In this document: one piece after another, positions 17,030-26,896 of the stretch
How the letters are laid out: every line of letters starts with the position of its first letter
Numbering within the stretch: the stretch's first letter is position 1
Assembly (NCBI GenBank): GCA_020849295.1
Contig: JADLGN010000019.1
Coordinates: 1 to 64,000 of the forward strand
Reading direction: 5' to 3'
DNA: 64,000 nucleotides
From: Bacteroidia bacterium
GTDB lineage: Bacteria; Bacteroidota; Bacteroidia; NS11-12g; UBA9320
Translations under genes and position numbers: made by a program
Notes under the pieces: generated by a model
What the model saw: the letters and a program-made list of their open reading frames with translations, nothing else
Told to the model about the DNA's origin: nothing
Database searches by the model: none

Positions 17030-17660
17030 TTATGGTAATATTTTTAAATTCGGTAATTTGAGTAAATGTTTTGCCTTTGAAATAAGAAAAGGATACAATT
17101 TTTGTAGGAATTGTAAGATTTTTTACAACAGTATAATCTTCAAAAAACTGTTTTGAAATAATATTTCCCTTAACATCGTAAATTATTACTCCAAATAGCT
17201 TTTTGTTTTTTACCGAAACCTTTATAACTCCCTTTTTTTTTCTTAATTTTTTTGGTGGACTCCATGTTGTAATTACAAGGCTGTCTTGTTTTTCTGTTTT
17301 ACTTATTGTAAATGGAGTATCTTTTAGCCCATAATAATCAAGTTTGCCTGTAAGACATAAATTGAATAGAGAAAAATCAAGAAATTCTTTTAAAGATTTT
17401 GACTTGGTTTTTTTCCCATCTTTTATTGTGTATGAAACAGTATCTGCTATTACAATCATTGCATTTTCGGGAAATGAAATATCATATACAGCCTTTCGGT
17501 AGTTTATATCATAATATAGGATACCTTTAGTAAGATTAAATTTCCCGTCTGAATTTTTATCTTTAATGGTAATTTTTGCTTTTACCCTGTAAAATTTTTG
17601 TGAATACGTTTGCGTAGAATAGAATATAAAAATCAGAAGTAAAATTTTTAAATGATTCAT
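16986..17660 (-). CDS. LolA-like periplasmic/outer-membrane lipoprotein-sorting protein
   Basis: Signal peptide (ILLLIFIFYSTQTYSQ), then ~200 residues of alternating beta strands with short helices (KFYRVKAKITIKDKNSD.K, TKGILYYD, KAVYDISFPENAMIVIADT, LDYYGLKDTPFTISKTEKQD). This is the pattern of LolA/LolB-fold proteins in Bacteroidota, whose members shuttle or bind lipids and lipoproteins. Identity is by fold pattern, not by a strict motif. It is first in the operon with yidD and the TPR gene. Confidence 0.55.
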   Translation of the reverse strand: MNHLKILLLIFIFYSTQTYSQKFYRVKAKITIKDKNSDGKFNLTKGILYYDINYRKAVYDISFPENAMIVIADTVSYTIKDGKKTKSKSLKEFLDFSLFNLCLTGKLDYYGLKDTPFTISKTEKQDSLVITTWSPPKKLRKKKGVIKVSVKNKKLFGVIIYDVKGNIISKQFFEDYTVVKNLTIPTKIVSFSYFKGKTFTQITEFKNITINEEGNDSFYNYSVN

Positions 17661-17673
17661 AATTCAATTTTGC

Positions 17674-17681
17674 AAACATAG
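17674..17681 (-). promoter_or_regulatory. -7 box for the LolA-like/yidD/TPR operon
   Basis: The minus strand reads TATGTTTG here, matching TAnnTTTG, 13 bases upstream of the ATG at 17660. The expected transcript start is about 17667, giving a very short leader. No clear -33 element. Confidence 0.45.
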
Positions 17682-17745
17682 CACATTAATAAAAAAATAA
17701 ATTATGTAAATATGATTTTATTACTTTGCATTTTTACAAACAATA

Positions 17746-18903
17746 ATGTTTCAAAGTCCTAAAATAAATTCGAAACTACCAAATACAGGCACTACAATTT
17801 TTACCACAATGAGTGCCTTGGCAAAACAATACAATGCTATAAATCTTTCGCAGGGTTTCCCTGATTTTGAGTGTTCTGACGAATTAAAAAAAGCTATATC
17901 AAAAGCAGTTTCAGATGGTTATAACCAATATGCACCAATGATGGGCATACAACCCCTTAGAGAAATAATTGCTGATAAAACTAAAAATCTATACAACAGA
18001 CAGTACAATCCGGATACTGAAATAACAGTTGTGCCAGGCGGAACAATAGGTATTTTTACGGCAATTACTGCAGTAGTAAACAAAGGTGATGAAGTAATAA
18101 TAATAGAACCTGCTTATGACAGCTACCTCCCGGCTGTAGAAATGTGCGGAGGTAAGGCAGTTTTTAGCAATCTAACTTACCCTGATTTTAAAATAAACTG
18201 GGATGAAATTACAAATTTAATTAATGATAAAACTAAGCTTTTAATAATAAACTCACCGCACAATCCCGGAACATCTGTTTTGAACGAAGAAGATATTATT
18301 ACACTTGATAAATTAACTGCAAATACAGAAATAATAATTATAAGCGATGAAGTGTATGAACATATAATTTTTGATGATATTAAACATCAAAGTCTAATAA
18401 AAAACGACAATCTTGCATCGCGAAGTTTTATTGTTTCATCACTTGGCAAAACTTACCATGTAACGGGATGGAAAACCGGCTATGTGCTTGCTCCGGAAAA
18501 AATGAGTATAGAATTTAGAAAAATATACCAATACAACGCATTTTGCTCATTTGCACCGGCACAATGGGCATTTTATCAAATGATGAGTAAGCCAGAAACA
18601 TACCTTGGAGTTTCTCAGTTTTATCAATCAAAAAGGGACTATATGAAAAAACTATTAAGTAACTCTAAATTTAATGTATTGCACTCATCAGGGTCGTACT
18701 TTCAGTTGCTAGACTACTCTGATATTTCAGATGAAAAAGATTTTGATTTTGCAGTAAGAATAACAAAAGAATACAAAGTTGCAACCGTTCCCCTATCGTC
18801 TTTTTACCATAATAAAAAAGATGATAAACTTATAAGAATTTGTTTTGCAAAACAAAACGAAACCTTAGAAAATGCAGCAGAATTATTAAACAAAGTAAAA
18901 TGA
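17746..18903 (+). CDS. PLP-dependent aminotransferase, methionine/kynurenine aminotransferase type
   Basis: The full-length (385-residue) class I/II fold shows INLSQGFPDF near the N-terminus, NSPHNPGTS (169-177), DEVYEH (201-206) and the Schiff-base lysine K235 in SSLGKTYHVTGWKTGY. The SQGFPDF start and overall pattern match the methionine aminotransferase (YbdL-like) and glutamine transaminase K group, which convert the 2-oxo acid of methionine back to methionine. The next gene overlaps by ATGA and encodes the matching omega-amidase, which supports this assignment. Confidence 0.85.
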   Translation: MFQSPKINSKLPNTGTTIFTTMSALAKQYNAINLSQGFPDFECSDELKKAISKAVSDGYNQYAPMMGIQPLREIIADKTKNLYNRQYNPDTEITVVPGGTIGIFTAITAVVNKGDEVIIIEPAYDSYLPAVEMCGGKAVFSNLTYPDFKINWDEITNLINDKTKLLIINSPHNPGTSVLNEEDIITLDKLTANTEIIIISDEVYEHIIFDDIKHQSLIKNDNLASRSFIVSSLGKTYHVTGWKTGYVLAPEKMSIEFRKIYQYNAFCSFAPAQWAFYQMMSKPETYLGVSQFYQSKRDYMKKLLSNSKFNVLHSSGSYFQLLDYSDISDEKDFDFAVRITKEYKVATVPLSSFYHNKKDDKLIRICFAKQNETLENAAELLNKVK

Positions 18904-19697
18904 TAAATACACATCAGGACGAACTTTACACAGTAATAATTCAACCCGAAATAGTTTGGGAAAATATTGAGCAAAATATCAATAATTTTTCGGTTATTAT
19001 AGATGAGATAATTGATGAACACAACTCGGTTGATTTAATAATACTGCCTGAAATGTTTACAACAGGCTTTACTATGAATCCAACTTACATTGCCGAAACA
19101 ATGGAAGGCATAACTATAAAGTGGATGAAAGAGCTGGCAAAAAATTACAATTTTGCTATTTGCGGGAGTTTGATAATTGAGAACAAATCAAAATTTTTCA
19201 ACCGCTTCATTTTTGTAAAACCGAGTGGAGAAACTGATTATTACGACAAAAAACATCTTTTTTCTTTTGCCGGAGAAGACAATAATTATACAGAAGGAAA
19301 GGATAAAATATTAATTAACTATAAGGGCTGGAAAATAAATCCTTTTATATGCTACGACCTAAGATTTCCTGTTTGGTGCAGAAATACAGATAATTCAGAT
19401 TTATTAATTTTTGTAGCAAACTGGCCCTCTAAAAGAATTAGTCATTGGCAAAAGCTACTGCTTGCCAGAGCAATAGAAAACCAATGCTACACAATAGGCG
19501 TAAACCGAGTAGGACATGACAATAACAACTTAGAGTATAATGGCATGAGTTGTATAATAAACCCTTTGGGAAACGAAATAATAAATTTACAACACAAACC
19601 TGGATATGGCTTTTTTATACTTAAAAAATCAGAACTAAATTCAATCAGAGAATCACTTCCTTTCATGCAAGACAGAGATAATTTTAACTTGATTTAA
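18900..19697 (+). CDS. Omega-amidase, nitrilase superfamily (YafV-like)
   Basis: The start was set at ATG 18900, overlapping the aminotransferase stop (ATGA); a longer frame from 18840 would only extend over the upstream gene. Catalytic Glu-Lys-Cys triad of nitrilases: E51 in LPEMFTTGF, K117 in YYDKKHLF, C151 in FICYDLRFP. MFTTGF and W.S.R..HW are YafV features. The enzyme hydrolyses alpha-ketoglutaramate or alpha-ketosuccinamate formed when glutamine or asparagine donates the amino group, pulling the transamination forward. The cognate enzyme lies directly upstream. Confidence 0.88.
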   Translation: MINTHQDELYTVIIQPEIVWENIEQNINNFSVIIDEIIDEHNSVDLIILPEMFTTGFTMNPTYIAETMEGITIKWMKELAKNYNFAICGSLIIENKSKFFNRFIFVKPSGETDYYDKKHLFSFAGEDNNYTEGKDKILINYKGWKINPFICYDLRFPVWCRNTDNSDLLIFVANWPSKRISHWQKLLLARAIENQCYTIGVNRVGHDNNNLEYNGMSCIINPLGNEIINLQHKPGYGFFILKKSELNSIRESLPFMQDRDNFNLI

Positions 19698-19850
19698 AAT
19701 AAAATTAATAAATCTTCATTCATTTAAATTTGATTAAACATCAAATTTCAAGCAAAGTTGTTGTGCATATAAACTTCATTTATCTAAAAATTTTTCTGTT
19801 TTATCTTTCAATATAGTTTTTGAATATAATTACATTCTTATTTTGCAATT

Positions 19851-21746
19851 ATGATTAATAAATTATTTAAAATTTCAAATATTACTTTAGCCCTAATAAT
19901 GATTTCTATTAATACACAAGCACAAAAGAAAATACCTTTAAAAGATTTTTTCAAAAACCCAAAGAAAAGTTCTTATCAAATTTCGCCAGATGGAAAAAAT
20001 ATTTCATATCTGGGACCATATAAAAAGAGGATGAACATTTTTGTACAGCCTGTGAATGAAGAAAAAGCTGTTAGAATTACAAATGTTACAGACCGTGACC
20101 TTGGAGGTTATTTTTGGAAATCATCTTCAAGAATTGTATTTCTTAAAGATAATGCAGGAGATGAAAATTTTCACTTGTATGCTGTAGATATTGATGGTAA
20201 AAATCTTCGAGACCTTACTCCTTTTGATGGCGTAAAAGCTGATATTGTTGACGACCTTACCGATAACGACAATGAAATGATTATACAGATGAATAAAGAA
20301 AATAAAGAATTATTCGATGTATATCGCATAAATATTAACGATGGAAAACTTGAAAAAATAGCTCAAAACCCAGGTAACATTACAGGTTGGGTAACAGACC
20401 ACGATGGAAAACTGAGAATAGCTGTTACTACTGATGGTGTAAATACAAGTTTGCTTTACAGAGATAATGAAAATGAAACATTTAAAAATATTATAACTAC
20501 TAATTTTAAAGAATCATTAAGTCCTTTGTTTTTTGACTTTGACAACAAATTACTCTATGCAAGTTCAAATATTGGTAGAGACAAATCTGCAATAGTAAAA
20601 ATTGACCCAAAAACAGCAAAAGAAGTTTCTATGATATTTGAACATCCTGATGTAGATGCCGACAATTTATTTTACTCACATCATCGCAAAGTATTGACTG
20701 CTGTAACATTTACAACCTGGAAAAAATACCGCAAGTTTCTTGACGGGCAAACAGAAATAATTTTTAGAAACTTAGAATCAAAACTTCCGGGATACGAAAT
20801 TTCTCTCAGTTCTTCTACCAAAGACGAAAACACTTTTATTGTCAGAACATACAGCGACCGTTCTCTTGGTTCTTATTATCTTTATACTTATTCTACTAAT
20901 ACTCTAACATTAATAACAGAAGTAAGTCCTTGGTTAAAAGAAGAAAAATTAGCAGTAATGAAACCTATCAGTTTTGAATCGAGAGATGGGCTTATTATAA
21001 ATGGGTATCTAACATTACCTGTTGGTGTAGAGGCTAAAAATTTGCCAGTAGTAATAAACCCTCATGGCGGACCATGGCATAGAGATGTGTGGACTTTCAA
21101 TCCTGAAGTGCAGTTTCTTGCAAACAGAGGATATGCAGTTTTGCAAATTAATTTTAGAGGTTCCACAGGGTACGGAAGAGAGTTTTGGCAAGCTTCATTC
21201 AAGCAATGGGGTCGCGATATGCAAAATGATATTACTGACGGTGTAAATTGGCTTATAAAAAGCGGAATAGCAGACCCAAAACGTGTAGCTATTTATGGTG
21301 CAAGTTATGGTGGATATGCTACACTTGCAGGTATCACTTTTACGCCAGATTTATATACTTGTGCCGTAGATTATGTAGGAGTTTCTAATCTTGTAACTTT
21401 CTTAAGTACAATACCTCCATATTGGAAACCATACCTCGAAATGATGTATGAAATGATTGGAAATATAAATACTAATGAATATCAAATGTTAAAAGAAGCA
21501 TCGCCAATTAATTATGTTGACAAGATAAAATGCCCACTTTTTGTAGCACAGGGAGCCAAAGACCCTAGAGTGAATATTAATGAAAGCAATCAAATAGTAG
21601 AAGCTCTTAAAAAAAGAGGAATAAAAGTAAAATATATGGTTAAGGAGAATGAAGGACATGGATTTAGCAATGAAGAAAACCAGTTTGACTTTTATAAAGC
21701 TATGGAAAAATTCCTTAAAAAGCACATGAAACCTAAAAAAGGTTAG
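19851..21746 (+). CDS. S9 family prolyl-oligopeptidase-type serine peptidase, secreted
   Basis: N-terminal signal (ISNITLALIMISINTQAQ), then a beta-propeller region (~40-370, WD-like blades such as GWVTDHDGKLRIAVTTDG), then an alpha/beta hydrolase domain with HGGPW oxyanion loop, nucleophile S485 in GASYGGYA, D571 in AQGAKDPRV and H603 in NEGHGF. This is the acylaminoacyl-peptidase/DPP-like layout of the S9 family, a periplasmic peptidase cleaving short peptides. It is followed after 4 bp by tolC- and hlyD-like genes, so co-transcription is likely. Confidence 0.92.
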   Translation: MINKLFKISNITLALIMISINTQAQKKIPLKDFFKNPKKSSYQISPDGKNISYLGPYKKRMNIFVQPVNEEKAVRITNVTDRDLGGYFWKSSSRIVFLKDNAGDENFHLYAVDIDGKNLRDLTPFDGVKADIVDDLTDNDNEMIIQMNKENKELFDVYRININDGKLEKIAQNPGNITGWVTDHDGKLRIAVTTDGVNTSLLYRDNENETFKNIITTNFKESLSPLFFDFDNKLLYASSNIGRDKSAIVKIDPKTAKEVSMIFEHPDVDADNLFYSHHRKVLTAVTFTTWKKYRKFLDGQTEIIFRNLESKLPGYEISLSSSTKDENTFIVRTYSDRSLGSYYLYTYSTNTLTLITEVSPWLKEEKLAVMKPISFESRDGLIINGYLTLPVGVEAKNLPVVINPHGGPWHRDVWTFNPEVQFLANRGYAVLQINFRGSTGYGREFWQASFKQWGRDMQNDITDGVNWLIKSGIADPKRVAIYGASYGGYATLAGITFTPDLYTCAVDYVGVSNLVTFLSTIPPYWKPYLEMMYEMIGNINTNEYQMLKEASPINYVDKIKCPLFVAQGAKDPRVNINESNQIVEALKKRGIKVKYMVKENEGHGFSNEENQFDFYKAMEKFLKKHMKPKKG

Positions 21747-21750
21747 TAAA

Positions 21751-23160
21751 ATGATACGCTTAGGTATTTTTTCAGTTCTAATAGTTTTTGTTCAGTTTTG
21801 TTTTGCACAAAGTGAATGGAATTTGAAAAAATGTATTGAATACGCCTTGCAAAATAATATTTCTGTTAAAAAAGGAAAAATAGCTATTGCTGGTAATAAA
21901 ATAAATTATAACCAAAGCAAAGAATCACTTTTGCCCTCGGTTTCTGCAAATGCTTCGCAAAATATGAGTTGGGGAAGAAATATAAATCCTGTGAACAATA
22001 CTTATATAGAACAAAATGTAAGAAGCAATCAATTTGGGATAAGTACATATATTACTCTTTTTAATGGTTTGCAAAATACCAATACCATAAAACAAAACAA
22101 AATTGAACTTGATGCCGGTGTAAAAGAACTTGAAATAATTGAAAATAACATAACTCTGCAAGTAGCTTCACAATACTTGCAAATATTGTTGTATTATGAA
22201 AATACAAATACTGTAAAAAGTATAATTGAAACAACGGAAAAGCAACTTGAAACTACTAAAATTAAATATGAATCAGGAATACTTACAAAAAATTTTGTTC
22301 TTGAACTTGAAGCAAAACTATCATCAGATAAACTAGATTTGATATCAGCACAAAATAGCTACATTCTTGCCCTTACAGATTTAGCTAATATTTTACAATT
22401 AAAACAAGATGAATTTAAAATTGAAATACCTCAAATAATAATTTCAGATGAAATTATTGATGAAAATGTTGAATCAATATTTCAAAAAGCAAAAAATATA
22501 ATGCCAGAAATTGCACATTCAAACCTTAAATACAATTCATCATTAATGCAAAGGCAAATTGCCAAAGGTGGCTATTATCCAACACTTTCATTAAATGCAA
22601 GTATGGGAACTTTGGTTTCAAACAACTTTAAAGAATATTACAACCCACAAACCTCATATATACCTTTTGGAGTTGTAAAAACAACAAATGATGAAGTTTT
22701 GATACCAAATGTGAGTTACGATTCGCGAAAAAGAAAATTTTCAAATCAAATAAATGATAATCTTGGAAAATCAATAATGCTTAATTTGAGCATACCTATT
22801 TACTCAAACAGCCGTAATAAAAACGCAGTAAAACAGGCTGATTTATTAATAGAAAGCAGAAAACTTGACATACAACAAAAGCAAAATGAACTTTATTCAT
22901 CAATAACTTCAGCTATTGCAAATTACAAAGCTGCTTTTGCCAGATACAAAGCTCTCGAAGATGCACTAATTTCACAAAAAAACAATCATGAGTTTAATCT
23001 TACTAGATTTGAATCAGGTAGCATTTCGAGTTCTGATTATATTGTTTCACAAAAAAACATTGAAACTGCAATTTCAAGAATGGTGCAGGGCAAATACGAA
23101 CTTGTGTTTCGCAAAATTATACTCGACTTTTATAGAGGAAAAAATATTGAAATAAACTAA
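21751..23160 (+). CDS. TolC family outer-membrane efflux protein
   Basis: Signal peptide (IFSVLIVFVQFCFAQ) and the TolC/OEP repeat architecture: W.L..CI.YALQNNI at the start, two long helical coiled-coil segments, and the strand region GISTYITLFNGLQN and MLNLSIPIYSNSRNKNAVKQA. The ~450-residue size is normal. It forms the outer-membrane duct of a tripartite pump with the adaptor encoded next. Confidence 0.9.
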   Translation: MIRLGIFSVLIVFVQFCFAQSEWNLKKCIEYALQNNISVKKGKIAIAGNKINYNQSKESLLPSVSANASQNMSWGRNINPVNNTYIEQNVRSNQFGISTYITLFNGLQNTNTIKQNKIELDAGVKELEIIENNITLQVASQYLQILLYYENTNTVKSIIETTEKQLETTKIKYESGILTKNFVLELEAKLSSDKLDLISAQNSYILALTDLANILQLKQDEFKIEIPQIIISDEIIDENVESIFQKAKNIMPEIAHSNLKYNSSLMQRQIAKGGYYPTLSLNASMGTLVSNNFKEYYNPQTSYIPFGVVKTTNDEVLIPNVSYDSRKRKFSNQINDNLGKSIMLNLSIPIYSNSRNKNAVKQADLLIESRKLDIQQKQNELYSSITSAIANYKAAFARYKALEDALISQKNNHEFNLTRFESGSISSSDYIVSQKNIETAISRMVQGKYELVFRKIILDFYRGKNIEIN

Positions 23161-23169
23161 AATAAAACC

Positions 23170-24447
23170 ATGAAAAAGAAAATCATTATTATTTCTTCAA
23201 TTCTATTTGTTCTTGTAATTGCTGTAATTTTTCTTAAAAACAGTAGTGATAAAGAATTAAAAGTATCAATAGAAAAAGCAAAAAAGCGAACAATAATAGA
23301 AACAATAAGTGCAAATGGCAAAGTACAACCCGAAACAGAGCTTTCAATAAGCCCTGATGTTTCGGGAGAAATTACCGAAATATTTGTTCACGAAGGCGAC
23401 ACAGTAAAAGAAGGACAAATTCTTATAAAAATTAAACCTGATATTTATCTATCGGCAGTTGATAGGGCAAATGCAATTTTAAACTCAGCAACTTCTGCAA
23501 AAAAAATGGACGAAGTACTACTTACTCAAGCAATAGCAAGGCTCGATGAGGCATTGTCTGTTTATAAACGTTCAAAAGATTTGCTATCAAAAAAAGTAAT
23601 AAGTGCATCAGAATTCGAAAAAGTTGAATCAGCATATAAAGTTGCATTAGCCGAAGTTGAACAGGTAAAAGAAAAAATCAATTCTTCAAATTATTCAATT
23701 GATAATGCAAATGCTTCTCTAAGCGAAGCCAGACAAAATTTAGCCCGTACTAATATTTATGCTCCTACGGATGGAGTAATTTCTAAAGTAAACAATAAAA
23801 AAGGCGAAAGAGTTGTAGGTACTGCACAAATGCAGGGAACCGAAATTATGAGAATTTCAAATTTTAATAATGTAGAAGTGAGAGTTGATATTAATGAAAA
23901 TGATATTCTAAAAATAAAAAAGAATGACTCGGCAATTATTGAAATTGATGCTTATGAAGATAGAAAATTTAAAGGTATAGTAACACAAATTGCAAAATCA
24001 TCAAATAAATCTTCTGCCACTCTTAGTACCGATCAAATAACAAGCTTTGAGGTAAAAATAAGAATTCTAAAATCATCATATTCTGATTTACTAAGTTCTA
24101 CCTCTATTCCATTTTTACCCGGATTATCAGCCAATGTAGATATTCAGACAAATCGTGGAAACCAATTAATTTCACTTCCAATTGAATGTGTAACTACTCG
24201 AAAAAATTATGATAGCAAAACAGAAAACACAAGCGAAGAAGTTGTTTTTTTAGTAAAAAATGGCAAAACTATAAAACAAAAAGTAAAGACAGGTATTCAG
24301 GATAATACATATATCTGTATAAAGTCTGGCATAAAAGAAAACGATATTGCTGTAAGTGGTCCATACACTATCCTTACAACCACACTTAGCAGCAATAGAA
24401 AAGTGAAAATAGTAGATAAAGACAAACTTTTTGAAGAAAAAAATTAG
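23170..24447 (+). CDS. MacA/HlyD-type periplasmic adaptor of an efflux pump
   Basis: One N-terminal TM helix (IIIISSILFVLVIAVIFL), lipoyl/barrel-sandwich halves (GEITEIFVHEGDTVKEGQIL and IYAPTDGVISKVNNKKGERV), a coiled-coil hairpin between them (~100-190), then beta-barrel and membrane-proximal domains. The pattern is closest to MacA-type adaptors that work with an ABC permease. No ABC transporter follows; a MacB-type permease gene without ATPase lies 9 kb away (33479-34750). Confidence 0.88.
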   Translation: MKKKIIIISSILFVLVIAVIFLKNSSDKELKVSIEKAKKRTIIETISANGKVQPETELSISPDVSGEITEIFVHEGDTVKEGQILIKIKPDIYLSAVDRANAILNSATSAKKMDEVLLTQAIARLDEALSVYKRSKDLLSKKVISASEFEKVESAYKVALAEVEQVKEKINSSNYSIDNANASLSEARQNLARTNIYAPTDGVISKVNNKKGERVVGTAQMQGTEIMRISNFNNVEVRVDINENDILKIKKNDSAIIEIDAYEDRKFKGIVTQIAKSSNKSSATLSTDQITSFEVKIRILKSSYSDLLSSTSIPFLPGLSANVDIQTNRGNQLISLPIECVTTRKNYDSKTENTSEEVVFLVKNGKTIKQKVKTGIQDNTYICIKSGIKENDIAVSGPYTILTTTLSSNRKVKIVDKDKLFEEKN

Positions 24448-24534
24448 CTGCTTACTCAATAATTCTCTTATATTAATACAACCTAATTAAGAAACTAAAC
24501 TATAAACTAAAATTATTTTTTAATATTTGTATAA

Positions 24535-25092
24535 ATGTATTTAAGATTTCTTAGACCTCTGTTTATATTAATTTTTGAAATTATATTAGGGTGGAAAATA
24601 CGCGGCAATAAACCTGAACTTAAGAAATATGTACTAATTGTAGCACCACATACCAGCAATTGGGATTTTTTAATAGGACTTTGGGCAAGCAGTAGTCTTA
24701 GGCTTAAATCATGGTTTATTGGGAAAAAAGAACTTTTTATTTTTCCTTTCGGTTATTTGTTCAGGTGGCTTGGTGGCTATCCTGTTGATAGAAAAAAAGG
24801 CGGAGATATTGTACTAAGCATTGTAGATATTTTTAATTCGCGTGATGAATTCAATATTGTAATATCACCCGAAGGTACACGTAAATACAATCCAAACTGG
24901 AAAACCGGATTTTACAGAATAGCTACACTTGCAAAAATTCCAATATACTTGGTTGCTTTTGATTTTAGTACAAAAACAGTAGTTATTTCAGAGCCATTTT
25001 ACCCAAGCCAAAATAAAGTAAATGATATTGAAAAAATAAAATCTTATTACAAACAATTCAAAGGAAAATATCCTGATAAAGGAGTTTTATGA
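24535..25092 (+). CDS. 1-acylglycerol-3-phosphate acyltransferase-like (PlsC family)
   Basis: HX4D catalytic motif H39-TSNW-D44 in APHTSNWDFLIGL and the phosphate-binding motif SPEGTR (111-116), with a membrane-associating N-terminal helix. At 185 residues it is short but complete for the small PlsC group of Bacteroidota, which acylate lysophosphatidate or other lipids. A near-consensus -7 box (AATATTTG) ends five bases before the ATG, so the mRNA may have almost no leader. It converges on gldG with 4 bp between stops. Confidence 0.85.
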   Translation: MYLRFLRPLFILIFEIILGWKIRGNKPELKKYVLIVAPHTSNWDFLIGLWASSSLRLKSWFIGKKELFIFPFGYLFRWLGGYPVDRKKGGDIVLSIVDIFNSRDEFNIVISPEGTRKYNPNWKTGFYRIATLAKIPIYLVAFDFSTKTVVISEPFYPSQNKVNDIEKIKSYYKQFKGKYPDKGVL

Positions 25093-25096
25093 AACT

Positions 25097-26896
25097 TTAT
25101 TTCTTTTCATATTTAAATTTACGCCATCTGTAGTTTGCAAAACTAAACACAACTATAGCTAATACTGGTAGCAACATATTTATCAATTGCCATTTAGTTT
25201 TTTCTGTTTTCACCTTTGTTTTATCAAGCAGTCTTAGTTCAATATTTTTTGTTCTTACTTCCATTAGATTGCTTTCATCACATAGATAGTCAATACAATT
25301 AAGTATAAATTTTTTATTTTCAAACATAACAGTTTCTCCAAAAGTTTGGCTTGCATATCTGTCGTAACCGAGTGGGTAAATTTCTCCAGACCCTTTCTTA
25401 ATCTGATTTTTTATAATATCACCGTCAGAAATTACAATCATTCTGTTATTTTTAATTTCTGATTTATAAGGAATATCTTGCTTAATACTATTTATATGTT
25501 CGTATAATGACTTAAATTTTCCTTCTAATAGTACAGCTACAGTACGATAAGGTTTTCCAAATGATTCAGTGTTTGGTTTTATTCCTAGCATTTCGAGTGA
25601 AATATTTACAGGATTACCGGCTACTCTTGAATACATAGAACTATGCAACAATATTGTTTTTTTAATATCAGGATTTGAAGTTGTATCAATACTGCTTGCA
25701 AACTGAGCCCAAACACTACCCATATTTTTTACAATTGGGTGAGTGCTGTCGGCTGCATTCAGCAATGGATAATAAAGCCATGGCATAAAACCTGGTTTCC
25801 CTGAACCACCTTTTGACAGAACCGGAATACCATGGCATTGCATATCTTGTATAAGGTCTGGATTTATCCTTACACCGTATCTAAAAAGTATATCATTTAA
25901 GTTTAGGTCGTAGTCATTTGTAAAAACATTTCCATACTTACCAACACTATCCATTTCTGCATTCAGGCTTTCTACCAACCATAGAACTTTACCTCCATTC
26001 ATTACATATTGGTCAATAAGAAATTTTTCTAAATCAGTAAAATGATATTTTGGTTTAGCTATTACCAACCCATTGTAGGTTTTAAGTTTTTGAAGCAATG
26101 CATTTATCAATGCCTGTGGAGTACGACTTCCTGAATCTGAAATAGCTTTACCAACTTGCTTTAAGCAATTTGTATCATTCAAATTAAGATTAAATCTGCT
26201 TAAAGTATAAAAATCTGAAAGTTCATTGCCAATATCAGCTATATCATCATCGCTAAGCTCTCCGTGTCCGTTAATAAAACTTAATTTTACTTCTTTATTT
26301 AAAACGCACTTTCTTATTATATTTCCAATTTCGTATTCGAGTAATTCAATTGACTGATTAATGTCTTGCTCAATAGTATTTCCAAATTTCTTTTTTAGAA
26401 AATTAATTGGATATTCTTTGCCTTTAAAAAAAACTATTGCTCCAGGTATAATAAATTTTTCTGATTCTTCTCTATCATCAGAAATTTCACTTCTTGATAT
26501 TTCCAATCCCTTTGATGACAGTTGCTTTAATATTTCATCCTTTTCTTTTATTTCTTTGTCACTAAGTACATCCTCAAATGTAAACTGAATGTTTGAGCCT
26601 GCTTCTTGCCTAAATTCATTAAGAATGTCTCTGCAAGATTCTTTCAATCTTTTATAATCCGAACTAAGGTCGCCATCAAGATAAATATTAAAATATGCTA
26701 CATCATCTAATGAGCCAAGTAGTTTTTTTGTTGATTTGGCTAATGTGTATCTTTTTTCTTTTGTTAAATCTACTCTGAAATAAAATTCATCAGCAAGCAA
26801 ATTGGAAACTATTAATACTGCCAAAAGTATTGTAAAGTCTGACAAAAAACTTCTTTTGGTAAAAGTTGATATTTTATTTAAAAAGTTTTTTATCAT
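25097..26896 (-). CDS. gldG: Gliding motility ABC transporter substrate-binding-like subunit GldG
   Basis: It has an N-terminal TM anchor (SDFTILLAVLIVSNLLADEF) followed by the GldG signature FRVDLTKEKRYTLAKSTKKLL, a large periplasmic domain with ABC-type auxiliary features (LSFINGHGELSDDD, GLVIAKP, VLWLVESLNAEMDS, VISDGDIIKNQ), and a C-terminal TM helix (LLPVLAIVVFSFANYRWRKF). The gene overlaps gldF by 4 bp. With GldF and GldA it forms the ABC transporter needed for gliding in Flavobacterium; what it transports is not settled. Confidence 0.93.
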   Translation of the reverse strand: MIKNFLNKISTFTKRSFLSDFTILLAVLIVSNLLADEFYFRVDLTKEKRYTLAKSTKKLLGSLDDVAYFNIYLDGDLSSDYKRLKESCRDILNEFRQEAGSNIQFTFEDVLSDKEIKEKDEILKQLSSKGLEISRSEISDDREESEKFIIPGAIVFFKGKEYPINFLKKKFGNTIEQDINQSIELLEYEIGNIIRKCVLNKEVKLSFINGHGELSDDDIADIGNELSDFYTLSRFNLNLNDTNCLKQVGKAISDSGSRTPQALINALLQKLKTYNGLVIAKPKYHFTDLEKFLIDQYVMNGGKVLWLVESLNAEMDSVGKYGNVFTNDYDLNLNDILFRYGVRINPDLIQDMQCHGIPVLSKGGSGKPGFMPWLYYPLLNAADSTHPIVKNMGSVWAQFASSIDTTSNPDIKKTILLHSSMYSRVAGNPVNISLEMLGIKPNTESFGKPYRTVAVLLEGKFKSLYEHINSIKQDIPYKSEIKNNRMIVISDGDIIKNQIKKGSGEIYPLGYDRYASQTFGETVMFENKKFILNCIDYLCDESNLMEVRTKNIELRLLDKTKVKTEKTKWQLINMLLPVLAIVVFSFANYRWRKFKYEKK

